64,000 nt of DNA from Rhypophila decipiens (taxonomy: Eukaryota; Ascomycota; Sordariomycetes; Sordariales; Naviculisporaceae): NCBI GenBank assembly GCA_033297075.1, contig MU858101.1, positions 124,001 to 188,000 on the forward strand, written 5' to 3'. Shown one piece after another: positions 1 to 10,639 of this stretch (position 1 is its first letter; each line of letters begins with the position of its first letter). The translations under genes and the position numbers were made by a program. The notes beneath the pieces are model-generated. The model had not been told where the DNA came from. It saw nothing but the letters and a program-made list of their open reading frames with translations, and did no database searches.

Positions 1-1524
1 TAGGGTTGGGGTTAGAAAATGGAGTGAAGGGTTATAGATAAGGAATAAAGGCACTAAGGGATTAAGGGGGAAAGGAGGGCCTCCTTACTTTACCCTCCTT
101 TCTTTTACTTTGGCTTTGTCTTCGTTGTCTTGGTTTTGTTCGGATCCCTGGTCACGGTTGCTCTATGACATGACTCTGGAGTTTGGTTTTCAAGGCGGCC
201 CCGTTTAGTCACGTTATTTTTAGTTGTTGGGGTGTGATGACCCTTCGCAGCATCAGTTGCTTTGCCGCGAGCCAGAAGAGAGGACTAAGAAGCCAGAATG
301 ATAAATGGATAAAACACGTGGCAAAGGTCCCGGCTGGATCTTAGCAGATTGGCCAAAGGTGTTAGCTCTGTGCTTTCCGCGATGGCATTATTTTACGGAG
401 CGTTTGTATTCCAGTGTCTAACTTATGCCACTGTTGTTTGCCTTATTTTTCCACAAGATCAGACTCCACACCACATAATACAGTAACTACTGGGCAAGCC
501 CGGGGGACGGGGCTGCGGAATGGTGAGTGGGAGATAAAAGACATAGCTAGCAGAATCCTCAAGTGTCTTTTCGTGTTGAGTACCAAGTATTCATAGCACA
601 TTTAACACTTCTACGGGGAGCACATAAGTCGTTGATTATATAGAATTCGAGTTCCGGCTCACGTTGGGTCTGGGAATCGACTATCCCGGTCTCCGGGCAT
701 TACAAGCTAATTGCCACATGACCCTACGGAATATACACATCCTTATGGATAACAGATTACGGGCCCATTCCTGGCGGCATGCGGCGCTGATCAAACAACA
801 GAGGCAAGGCAGAGTCTCAGCTCTGGTCAAAGCGTGCCAGCCCATGACAATAAACGGCCGTGATTTGCAGTGGATTCCGGTCATTCATTGTTACCATAGG
901 CTGCGTGCCGTTTCAGAATGGAATGTACAGCATTCCACGGGAAATACTCGAACTTGACAAGGGGCCTGGTTCGTGACCTTCATAACCGTCGAAGATGCGC
1001 ATGAATGTGACTTAAACGCATACAAATTACCCTGTAATTACTTACAAGTCACTTACAAGGGTTTTATCCTTATGGACACAAGTACATCGATTTTGACTAT
1101 TTTCCGTGGAATGGTGTACGCACTTGCTCTACGGAGTATTAGCTGTTGTTGCGGAGTATTAGAAATGTACGCGGATTGATTCGCAGCCAATCAAATTACA
1201 CAGAAGAGTCAGGGTTCATTCGAATCGAAGCCAAACTCTTTTAGGCACTATTTAGTCAGTGGATTTTGCTCGCCGGCAGCTGGATGCAGCTGAGTTCTGC
1301 CAGTTGTGCGACTGAAAACGGCTTAGTCCATAGTTCAATCAATCGAGAGCACAATCGTGCGGGAAGGCGAGAACAGGCATCTAGAACAGGAGAGCAGATC
1401 CACATTTGCGTCCCTTTCGACTTCCTCCACAACGCAGACCCTTGAATGCGGGTTTCCCCCTCGCGTCACGGCGTTCAAGAGCCTTCCTTTGAAAGCTCAT
1501 GGTATTCCCGGCGAGCCATCAGGT
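1..1524. other. Intergenic sequence, no gene supported
   Basis: No ORF here begins at an ATG and resembles a protein; the longest open frames overlap on both strands. The first 16 bases contain one TTAGGG-like word but no telomeric array. A short direct repeat (CGGAGTATTAG, about 1132-1162) is the only visible structure. Confidence 0.6.
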
Positions 1525-2217
1525 ATGAGAAGGAGCTCAGACCTCGAATCGTTGCGAGAACCTTCTAAGAAGCGGCGAAGAGCTGTCCCCTCCGACGACG
1601 AAGAGCAACCCGCCGACACAGTTACTGACCAGCGGCCTCATCTTGGCACGCCCGACCAGTCGCTAGCTTGTCCATACTATAAACTCGACCCCGTTGCATA
1701 CCACCAATGCGCCAGGTTGAATCTCAGCAGGGTTAGCTACGTCAAGCAGCACTTGGCTCGGAAGCACGCTCCGCGCAACTTCTGTGCTCGATGTTTCGAA
1801 GCTTTCGATGCGCAACAAGACCTGTCCAGGCACCAGCGCCAGACTCCGCTTTGCGATCCCCTTCCTCCGCGCCCTCTCCCCTTCATGAGCTGGGAACAGC
1901 TCACAAAGCTCAAAAGCCGGTCAAACCCAGCTCTGCATGAGGCGGGACAATGGGAGGAGATCTGGAATTTGCTCTTTCCCGGCGAGCCCTCCCCCGCCTC
2001 ACCCTACGTCTATCTTGATGTCCCGGAAGAGGTCAACGAGTTTCGAGAATATATGGCGCAGGAAATACCCCAGATGATATCGCAAAGATTCAGACCCGGT
2101 GACCAGGCATATGTGGTGGGATCTCAAGAGGACATGGATAAGGTCATAAAGGACATTGTGGTGGAGGTTTCGGACCAATGGATCGGGCGGCGGCGCGGAT
2201 TGAACCTGGGACACTGA
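1525..2217 (+). CDS. C2H2-type zinc-finger protein, fungal family
   Basis: This encodes about 230 aa from the first in-frame ATG. The frame stays open upstream to 1357, so an unseen 5' exon is possible. A basic stretch (KKRRRA, residues 15-20) resembles a nuclear localisation signal. Two adjacent zinc-finger-like units follow: C49, C62, H76, H81, then C87, C90, H103 and a Cys near 110. The spacing and the sequence between them (SYVKQHLARKH, then FCARCFEAF) match a family that is widespread in moulds and usually annotated only as C2H2-type domain protein. The C-terminal third (WEEIWNLLFPGE, then acidic and hydrophobic segments) is also typical of that family. Its molecular role is not established. 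It stands alone, with the next gene 2.1 kb away. I am confident of the family and less so of the start codon. Confidence 0.75.
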   Translation: MRRSSDLESLREPSKKRRRAVPSDDEEQPADTVTDQRPHLGTPDQSLACPYYKLDPVAYHQCARLNLSRVSYVKQHLARKHAPRNFCARCFEAFDAQQDLSRHQRQTPLCDPLPPRPLPFMSWEQLTKLKSRSNPALHEAGQWEEIWNLLFPGEPSPASPYVYLDVPEEVNEFREYMAQEIPQMISQRFRPGDQAYVVGSQEDMDKVIKDIVVEVSDQWIGRRRGLNLGH

Positions 2218-4348
2218 AGCGGGATTGACACCCATACGTACCTTCCCCATACACACCTTTCCCAAGAGAAGAAATGCGTTCACCATGCAATCCACAATGG
2301 CACTTGGCTGTCAACTGAACTGATTTGGCCCGCTTTTCCCGTACAAAAAAAAAAGCCCCTGCCAGGCACAAACCCATCCCCCAAGCCACCACTATGGGTA
2401 ACTAAACCACGGCATCTCGCGATATTTTTCTTGGTGTTGAGGCAGTTGAGTTCACAACGCTCAATTGAACTGTCACGGCAATTGAACTGGCTTGACTGGC
2501 TTGACTGGCTTGACTGGCTTGACTGAATTGGACTGGCTTGACTGGGTTGAAATGATTGATAACCATAAAGGGGTATTCTTTTGTATGCGAAATGCGGGTC
2601 TTTGATTGCCGGCTGCCATATGTGCCAAGATGGTGTACGTAGGAAAAGTCCATGGTGTACGTATTTCTTCTCTTTCCCAAACACCGGCAAACTAGGCCTA
2701 CGCAAACAGTGTGCTTACCACGACGGAAGGTGGTCGCTTCGGTTGACCCGACCATCCCTTACACAACCGGCTCCGAGACACGTACTCTGCCCGACGACGC
2801 GATCCCTCGATAACTCACAACCAGCCCAACGGACACGGTCGCTCGATATTCCAGACCCGAATTGTCTAACAACAATAACTCGACACCCGTCCCTCCGATT
2901 CCCATGTCCTCTATACCAAGATTGCAACTTGAAACAACTGTCCAGGAGTATAATAAGAGGATGACTGTCGGGACAGCCGATTTTGACTTTTGGGACAGCG
3001 GGTACCTCCAATATTGAGTTTTCAGGTAACTACCTATATTAGACTAATATTTCGTACTAGAATTGAATACTACTTATTTCCGCCCAGTGCTTGGGCTGTG
3101 CCAACACTATAATAAAGAGAAAGAGCCATTGAAACTAATAGGACAAGAAATGAAAGAATTTCTAGGATATTCCCCAGACCGAGATGATTATAAGACGGGG
3201 AGTTCGATAACACTATGTAGCAGTGTCCTTTTCTTACGCCGAAAGAGCGTTCGGGGAAAATAAAGCTTAAAACAACAGTGGCGTCAAACACCAACGGCAG
3301 GACAAAGTATCGGAAAAAAGAACTAATACGTCACCGCCTAATTTACATCGAACATGACTGCATCGGCGAGTGAGTCAAAGGCCGATGAATTTTCTTTGTG
3401 CATTGGAACAGCGAATGAAGCTGCTCCACTTGAATGTTTATATGCCTTCAGGGGCTCAGGGGTTTGTGGGTCAACAGTACCGTAGCAACCAAGCGACTAA
3501 GTAAATAGTGACATTGGACCAGTCAGAGCCTTCCATTGATTGACCCCGACCTGCCTTCTCGGTTCTTCTTTTTACTGATGATCCCGATATTCTTTGTCCT
3601 CGTTCCTCGGCGGTATGTTGTTGGTATTGGAGGTGGTTAAACAGGCGGTTCCGACCTCAGCATCAGATCTAATCTTGATACTACAGGAGTCGTCTTGACC
3701 TCACTCCAGTGAACTCATTGCTTCCAGCAGGAGCTTTCCAGTCCCAAGTTCAAAGAAGTGGTGAGCCTCTCCTGAGGTACAGTTATCTCCAACCGGCGCA
3801 GAAACCAGGCTTCAAACTGTGGTCGTGATTTATGGAAGCGCGCTTAGCGATCAGCTATAAAAGTATAATACAGTGATTTCGCATGCGAGTTACTACTGGC
3901 CAAGTATCCGCGCAGACCTTTTCCGCTATTGGTTGAGTCTGCATTATAACCATTGGGGCTTGACGGGCCGTGTCTTGTTAAAAAGGATATTGGGAATCCG
4001 CCGAATGCTGCATGTTGATTACAAAGGCCTATGATGTTGGCTCTCGCCCACACTAATATCATACCGGTCGCATCTTGCATGTTGCCCGACTTTGGTAAGA
4101 AAAAGTGAAGTTTATACCCAACCCGAGTATCGTTGATCAAATGTGCACACTAAACAGTTGGGAACAGAGCATGAAGGGGTGGGTGTATGGTCCTCTTGCA
4201 CGCAGCCCGGGGCAGATTTATCGTGACCATCTTTACAACAGCTTTGTCTTATAAGTATATCGAAGCCTTTCCCGGCCTGCTCTTATCTCTCTTTTCACTT
4301 CAGCCATGTCGTCTTCAAACCTATCACGTGTGCACCACCACGGCAACC
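2218..4348. other. Intergenic region with a 9-bp tandem repeat
   Basis: I see no supportable gene in these 2.1 kb. ORFs up to 141 codons lie here, but they overlap on both strands, mostly start at non-ATG codons and look like no family. The region includes the TTGACTGGC tandem repeat listed separately. Confidence 0.55.
2485..2548. repeat. 9-bp tandem repeat (CTTGACTGG units)
   Basis: Four perfect head-to-tail copies of CTTGACTGG occupy about 2487-2524. They are followed by degenerate copies (GAATTGGACTGGCTTGACTGGGTTGA). The same word appears in the opposite orientation around 9958-9985 (CCAGTCAAT repeated). Confidence 0.8.
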
Positions 4349-5674
4349 ATGGCAATCACCGACTCGGATATCAGGCTCCAAGACTTGGACATCAATCATC
4401 AAGGCCCGGATGTCAAGCATCAAGACTCGGGCATTGATCACCAAAACCCGGACATCGAGCACCAATTCGTGCCTGGTGGATATGAGAGGCTGGCCAACTG
4501 GATGAGCTTACACCCCGAACTCAGCATCTTCAGACGGTTTGGCTCTCTATATACCGAGTCCATTCTTTACCTGCAAGCCGAGATCGCTCAACTGGAGGAA
4601 AGACTGCGTCAGATACGCCCTAAAGAGAGGAAAGACGGTCTACGTCCCGAGCTGCATCTGCAACTACAGGAACAGTCGTGGGATACTCTATCTTCGAACA
4701 GTGATGCCGAGCAAGGGAGCCCTGGGCGCGAGAAGTTCGAGATCCACATGATGCTACGGAACCTTCTTGCACAATATTGTCAGTTTAACCTTCACGAAAA
4801 CAGTCCTTGCGACTCAAACCGCTTACACGTTTACTGGTAGATCAGGCATTAGACTTGCAAAGCAAGGTCCAAGATCTACGCCGGCCACATCGAAAGGCAC
4901 TGAAAGGGTTGAGGATGTACATGAACAGACCGTGCATGGGCAACATCAAGATCCTCAGCCCAGACTGGCGGACCTGGGGGGACGAAAATGAGCACATGGA
5001 GAACGACCTTCTCACGTTTGAGAACTGCATCATGGATACATTCTCGTCGTTCCTCAACTACGGGATCTTGGATATTTACGACAAGTGTGTAGGGCGACAT
5101 ATTCGTGTGAGTAGATCCGGAAAGCTTTGCCATCGTTCCGGCCATGAACATACCCCTATCTCAATCATCCATGTTATTTGCGTTTATTCTTTTTTTCTTT
5201 TTAACCAAGATCATGAGCAGAAAATCACCAGAACCAGGAACGGGTCCAACATCCTACCCCTAACCAGCTCAGACCGCAATGTCGTGACCTACTCATACAG
5301 TACAATTGCCCTCTTCGCCCAGTCCGTAACTGTTCTCCTGGCATGCATGCTTCCCATCGCCGCCATAATGCTGCTCAACAGCATCGACGACATGACCAAA
5401 CGGCTCAACGTCATCGCCTGCCTGACCGGCGCGTTTTCCGTCTCCATGAGATTGTTTACCATGGCCACCTTGGCTGAGATCTTTGCTGCTACTGCTGCGT
5501 GAGTTTTCATCTTCCAGCATTCCCCTTGAGAAGGTACCGTAGACAAAGCACGCCACTAACACAAGAGGGAATTGTGTTACCAGATTCGCTGCTGTTCTTG
5601 TCGTATTCTTGAGTGCCTCAGATCCGAGATCTCTCGGTGGCGTCGGCGCCGCGATCCAACCCGGGCCTAGTTAG
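4349..5674 (+). CDS. DUF6594 integral membrane protein
   Basis: The model has four exons: 4349-4778, 4841-5106, 5221-5498 and 5584-5674. All phases agree and it encodes 354 aa. The ATG context is CAACCATGG. Residues 45-90 (YERLANWMSLHPE...FRRF...LYLQAEIAQLEERL) are the hallmark start of DUF6594. Three hydrophobic segments near 260-284, 294-312 and 318-337, with EIFAATAAFAA in the last, form the typical C-terminal membrane part. The N-terminus holds imperfect 8-residue repeats (DINHQGPD, DIEHQ). An alternative acceptor three bases upstream (5218) would add one Gln. The family is abundant in moulds and often sits near HET/NLR genes; its function is unknown. Membrane location is inferred from the helices. 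Confidence 0.88.
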
Positions 5675-7387
5675 ACATCTTGTTCCAGGCATGATAACTG
5701 CTGATAAGGATCGGTCGATAAGGATGGGAGATAGTCTGAGACATTGCGTTTCTTGGAAATTTTTCTTTTTCTTTTTTTTCCGCGAAGTAATTATCTCCGA
5801 CTCGTGACTGTGAGTAAGGTGGACATTTTCCTCGTCTTGTTCATTTTTATTATCATAATCTGTCCGTAGTCGTGGACTGAGATATCCTCCATTCCCAAAG
5901 CTAGGAGCTGCAGATTGTGGAAGCATGGCAACTCTTCCTTTCCATATTCCTCGGCGACATGGGTGGGCGAGTGTCCAGGGAAAAAGCTTGCGCTGACTGC
6001 TGCGCAGGCAGGGAAATTGTGGGAACGGAACTTCGAAGAGTCGGGGACCAGGCTCCCACCCACCATCATCTTTATTTGTGAAATTTCGTCACATCTGCAC
6101 ATCAGAGGCAGGCTGGATTATGTGCAATTTTGGTTGGAATTCTGGTAATCGGCTTGCATAAGATGTGCATCACCTTTCCCTTTCAAGACGAGAGTAATTA
6201 CGTGCCGCTGGGTGGGTTGGAAGACCACACCATCTTTCTCGAACTCAGCCACAAAACGCGACCCCCTCGGTGACCCGGCCCCCCCACGCGCCGGTGTTTA
6301 CTTCAAAAGGGGCAACTCCCCTGACTTTGTGTCTCTGGGAATCTTTGTCCTGTCTCGTCTGCTTCTCAATGCGACTGCCAAACTCCCAGCTTGTCGCCAG
6401 CACCGCCATGTCGTGCTTTTGGCTCTTTCGCATCTTCCAACCCTTCCAACCCTTCCTACCTTCCCGCCTCTAGCAACCAGATGTCTCGAAAGACACTTTG
6501 TCTCAAAACCACCACGAGCGACCAAATCGCAGGTCCCAGCTCCTGAACGTTCGCGAAATCGACAAGGAGGCCCAACGACACGGGAACGTTGGGGTGGGAG
6601 AGCCTACAATGGTGGACATAGTGAACGAGCAGGAGTCCTTGGTTTCGGGGGATTCTCACCGGCCTCCTCATAGCCCTGGGTGGCCCGAATCCACAGCGCC
6701 TGACCCGGGGTCCCGTCAGCGATGCGACGCAGACTCGTCGCATGCTAAGCGACGGCTTGAGCGCTGTTCTGTGATGGGTTAGCGAGCGCGATCATGGAAC
6801 TGCGAGCACTGTTAGCTTCTAGCAATCTTGCTGACGTGGAGAGGAGCTCGCGACGATAATAAGAAAACAGGGGATTGGCGGGTGAACCATTGTCCGGCCT
6901 GAAGAGCACCACCTAGCGAAGAGGCTGAGACACGGAAGGGGTGATGAAAGGATAAATTAGCTTTGCATATTCCAGGCTAAAACAAGTAAGCCGCCGTTTC
7001 TTAAGTCTTCATCATCAATTCATTACTCGCCGTCGCGCGAAATAAGGCCTGTCCTTTTAACCATGTTGTTTCTTGGACCCAAAAGCAAACCGAGAGCCAT
7101 CCCCGGCAACCCCTTTTGTCAAGCAGACCGATCCGGTCCATGCGCCACGTCCATCACCGTTCCGTATTATCTTCCATCACCATTCTATTATTCTTCGTCG
7201 ATCGTGAGACAACGGTCCCGGGTGCCGTCGGTGGGCTTTGTCGGACCAGACGGCCATGTCGTGTCGCAAAGGGGAGGCATGCAGATCAACGATGGGTCCG
7301 GGCGTACGTCTTTGTCGACATCGGCGGCGATATGTCTACTGATGACGGAATAAGGATACGTTAGACAACCTTGGCAATCAGGGATGG
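5675..7387. other. Intergenic, no convincing gene
   Basis: Several ORFs of 60-153 codons exist on both strands. The frame 6498-6782 (+) reads somewhat like a protein but begins at TTG, has a stop just upstream and has no homologue I recognise. A T-rich tract lies at 5757-5780. A purine repeat (GAAGAAGGAGAAGGAG) starts at about 7395, just past the end of this interval. The frame 7188-7391 (-), partly ATG-less, could be a third exon of the following minus-strand gene but cannot be joined in a clearly better phase. Confidence 0.45.
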
Positions 7388-7776
7388 TCATGGGGAAGAA
7401 GAAGGAGAAGGAGAAGGAGGAATTACTTTTACTTGGCCTTTGTGGAAGGTCTCAACCCGATCGCTGACGAGGCCGCGAATCTCGTCCCACCCGCAAACCT
7501 CCTCTGCATATTGTCGCCGATACGGGGGTAGGAAAATTGCCGGTGGCGGGCTTGCTCTTCCTGAAGCGCTCTCAGATCTTGAGTGCGTGGCCCCATCACG
7601 GCTTCGTAGACTTGTTCGGCTGTGAGGAGAGGCTGAAGGTTAGTTTGTTTTAGTGTCGGCTGCATATCTACCTTTCCCTAGGCTTGGAGAGATAGAATTG
7701 CAATAATTAAGAACTTGCCTTCCGTCTTCGAACCGTCTGCAAAGTGACGATTGGGATGGACTGGCTTTCCGGACAT
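7388..7776 (-). CDS. Probable small protein, two exons with GC-AG intron
   Basis: The minus-strand model has exon 1 at 7719-7776 (MSGKPVHPNRHFADG...) and exon 2 at 7388-7632, giving 100 aa. The intron 7633-7718 starts GCAAGT after AAG, the standard GC-type donor. It ends in a strong branch point (AACTAAC) eight bases before TTCAG. Reading phase is kept. The middle of the protein (IFLPPYRRQYAEEVCGWDEIR) and the segment after it look like real coding sequence. The C-terminus is Ser/Pro rich. A competing GT donor five bases further in (7714), with the acceptor seven bases later (exon from 7625), also preserves frame. An additional intron near codon 87 (GTAAAA) and a third exon cannot be excluded. 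I do not recognise the family. Confidence 0.42.
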
Positions 7777-10639
7777 CTTGGTGATTTTTTCGTTGATGAT
7801 GGGGTCTTAATTATGGCAGGTCATTCCCGTTGCTCGTTTTGCTTGTCTCCTCGCTTTCAGAAGGAAGGCCCCTCCTGGCCGCTCGCCCCGTCCTGCTCGC
7901 TCCCCTTGTGTCCATCCTCCGTTACGTCGGGTAGGGGACGGGGACCCGTATTTTCTCTGGATTACACAGGTATTAGGTGGTACGCTGCAGCGAGTTGGTC
8001 CTAACAAAGGCACCTGAAAAGGGGGCAACTTCTGCCTGATACCCATATTCAGGGTTGCCCTTCCCGTGCGTGGACATTCGGTTTACGGTCACGGGGGTTC
8101 GTCACAGGCAGTCTAAGCCCACTGGCCCGCGTCCGTCACCCCTCCTCGTAAGCACAATGTGCTTACCGTAATTACACAAGCAATACGTTTACCGAATCTC
8201 CACACGTGCATGCATCTACACCTTGATGTAATGTAGAATAGTTTTGGTATCTATATCATATATGTAGCACTGCAGCGAAGCTGACAGCTTGTTGCTACGT
8301 TTTGTTCCCCTTCCCTGAAGTCGTGCAAATGGAGTGAAACCCCCTCACTGTTTGGCAGGCAGGTCATCCCGGATGACGAGGGTCGATTTGCGCGCCCCCA
8401 TTATTATGTCGGCGCGCGTTCCTTGCTGCGTTATGGCGGGTGTTGTGGCCTAGAACAACTGGCAAGTGGAAAAAAAGCAACGATGAGAACTCGGACGATA
8501 TTTGTGTGTGTTCCCTAACCCACTGTGGTACATGTACGATGCGAGTAGCCGATTGCCACGCCTGGGCACAAATGTACGCCGGTGTCGATTTGAGTAACCT
8601 GGTCTCAGATGTATTCCGCACTCATCCGGCAGCGTAATTCATACAGCAGCATTAAATATACCCGACGTCTATCATCTCTTGGGAATCCCATCGGGTGGTC
8701 TCCCTAATACCTGCGTGGCATTTACGGAAGTGAAGGCACAATCATTCTTTGTCGCCGAGGTGAAAAAGGTAGTCACTTTTGACCCCATAACGGGAAGCAG
8801 TTCATGCAGAATGGATGCAGGATCCCATGATCACCTAACAACAGGACATGGTAAGGCGCCGTGCTTGCCAATCCAATGAACCTTGGCAAACCACAGTCTT
8901 CAATTGAGGACCCCATACGGAGTACTCCCACTGAATCTAGATCGATGGATGTGTTTTGCGTCCAGTACTGAACTGTTCAAGGGCGGGGTATTAGCAAATC
9001 CCCCGCTGACGACTGTGTCACGAGAAGAGAAGGGGCGAGCCCTACCGTGTCACTTCCTGGCCAACTCAATCGCCATTGCAGCCTATAGGGGGTTTTGTGA
9101 TAGACCGACCAGGGGTAGGCCTGTTGTAATGAATTCTTTGGGTTTTACATCCTCCATCTGTTATTCAAGCATCTTCAGTTCTTGTTTAAAGTATCTCGTT
9201 GTTGAACGGCATCTTGGCATCAGATCGCATCTATTGTGCCAATTATTCTCAACCAAGCTGATAAATCTTCCGCCATTTCGGTACTACTGGTTGGTACCTT
9301 GCCACGAGATCTTGAAATTAATACATTGCCATAACCTGAACTCCCCAATCCGTCAATTCTGGGCAATGAATACAGCGCTGTAATACCGCCAAGCTATCGT
9401 AGCTTATGAACGATCCGTACTGCACTCACAATTCGCTGCTTGTCGCTCCTCCGAGATACTGCATTTACTAAGATAGGAGGAAAATGATCCAAAGACAAAC
9501 TGGGCCTAGTGCGTACCGCGGCCCAAATCCGAGCCGACCGTTTACCCCTTTGAAGAAAAACTAAGCCTCTTATATCCTTAGCTCATTTCCGTCATATGTA
9601 TCTCAGTAGATGTGGTGCTGGTAAACGGAGATGGCATGGGTGTCTCAAGTGAGCTGGTTTTCCTTGACAACCCACCTAGAAACTTCCATACCCCTCTTCA
9701 CACCGTAATTGTCTGCTGTAGTGTATCAGACAGACGGCGTGATTTCGCCGACTACCGTGACGCACACCTCAAGGCGGACATCACTGCCGCCAATATCGCA
9801 ACGGTTCCCGTAAACGCCAGAGGGCGCGGCGCGAGAACGACTTACATAATCATTTCACAACCAAGGACCTCGTGTTGTGTAACTCGGTGAGTGAATTGCC
9901 TCCATCCAAGAAACTCTACCACAACTTTGCCGTTCCATTTCACCACACTACCACATCAGTCGAAGCCAGTCAATCCAGTCAATCCAGAAACCCATCCGAG
10001 TCTCAAATACTCAGCCCTTTCACTTGTTCTTCACAGGCTAATTTTATTGTCTAGCTGGCTTCCTAGACTGCAAGGTAGCCTTCAGCCCCCCATAGGATCC
10101 TTGAATTGCCCATGACGAGGTCCAGCCGATTACGTCACCTTCGGCTGTTACACACATACACAACCCTAACCCGCTCACGTCAGCATTTGCTTTTTTCGGG
10201 TCCCAGCCATCAAACTCCAGTCATTCTTTCGTACAGCCAAATCAACTAAAGAATGGGACAACAATACCTTTTTATACTATTACAGCCGTTATATTGCATA
10301 CTGGTATAGGCGTCAAGATCTCGCCCCTTGCATTCTCACGAGCAGAGCTCATGTCAAACATGGAAAACCTTTCTGCTGATGTGTGACCTTATTGTCTTGC
10401 GGGCGGCGTTGTGGTGGAACAGAGCACAACAGAGTCGGCTGCGTGGAAATGAGCCGAGACTCGATCATTGCGTTACTGACTTTAAATTCTTAAGTAGATA
10501 AGGCAACTATCCAAGAGTAATATTGTCCGTGTTTTCCTTCTCAAGGCTGTGACATCCAACCCATCATCGTCACCATCTTTCTTCCCCCTGGTTCTCCAGT
10601 CCTTGCTTAACCTGTGTTGTCCTTTTTCGCGACTGAAAC
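7777..10639. other. Long intergenic region without a supportable gene
   Basis: Nearly 2.9 kb carries no ATG-started ORF resembling a protein. The largest frame, 8883-9383 (+), begins at TTG and has no recognisable motifs. The CCAGTCAAT doublet (9958-9985) echoes the repeat at 2.5 kb. The last few hundred bases should contain the 3' UTR of the minus-strand NLR. Confidence 0.5.

Noticed and set aside
1..30. Telomere-like start (TAGGGTTGGGGTTAG)
   Set aside because: Only one or two imperfect units; fungal telomeres are long perfect TTAGGG arrays.
6498..6782. 94-codon plus-strand ORF
   Set aside because: It reads somewhat protein-like, but has no ATG near its start, an upstream stop and no recognisable homologue; no intron joins it to an ATG exon convincingly.
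8883..9383. 166-codon plus-strand ORF
   Set aside because: It starts at TTG, has no domain or signal motif and no protein-like conservation that I can recognise.
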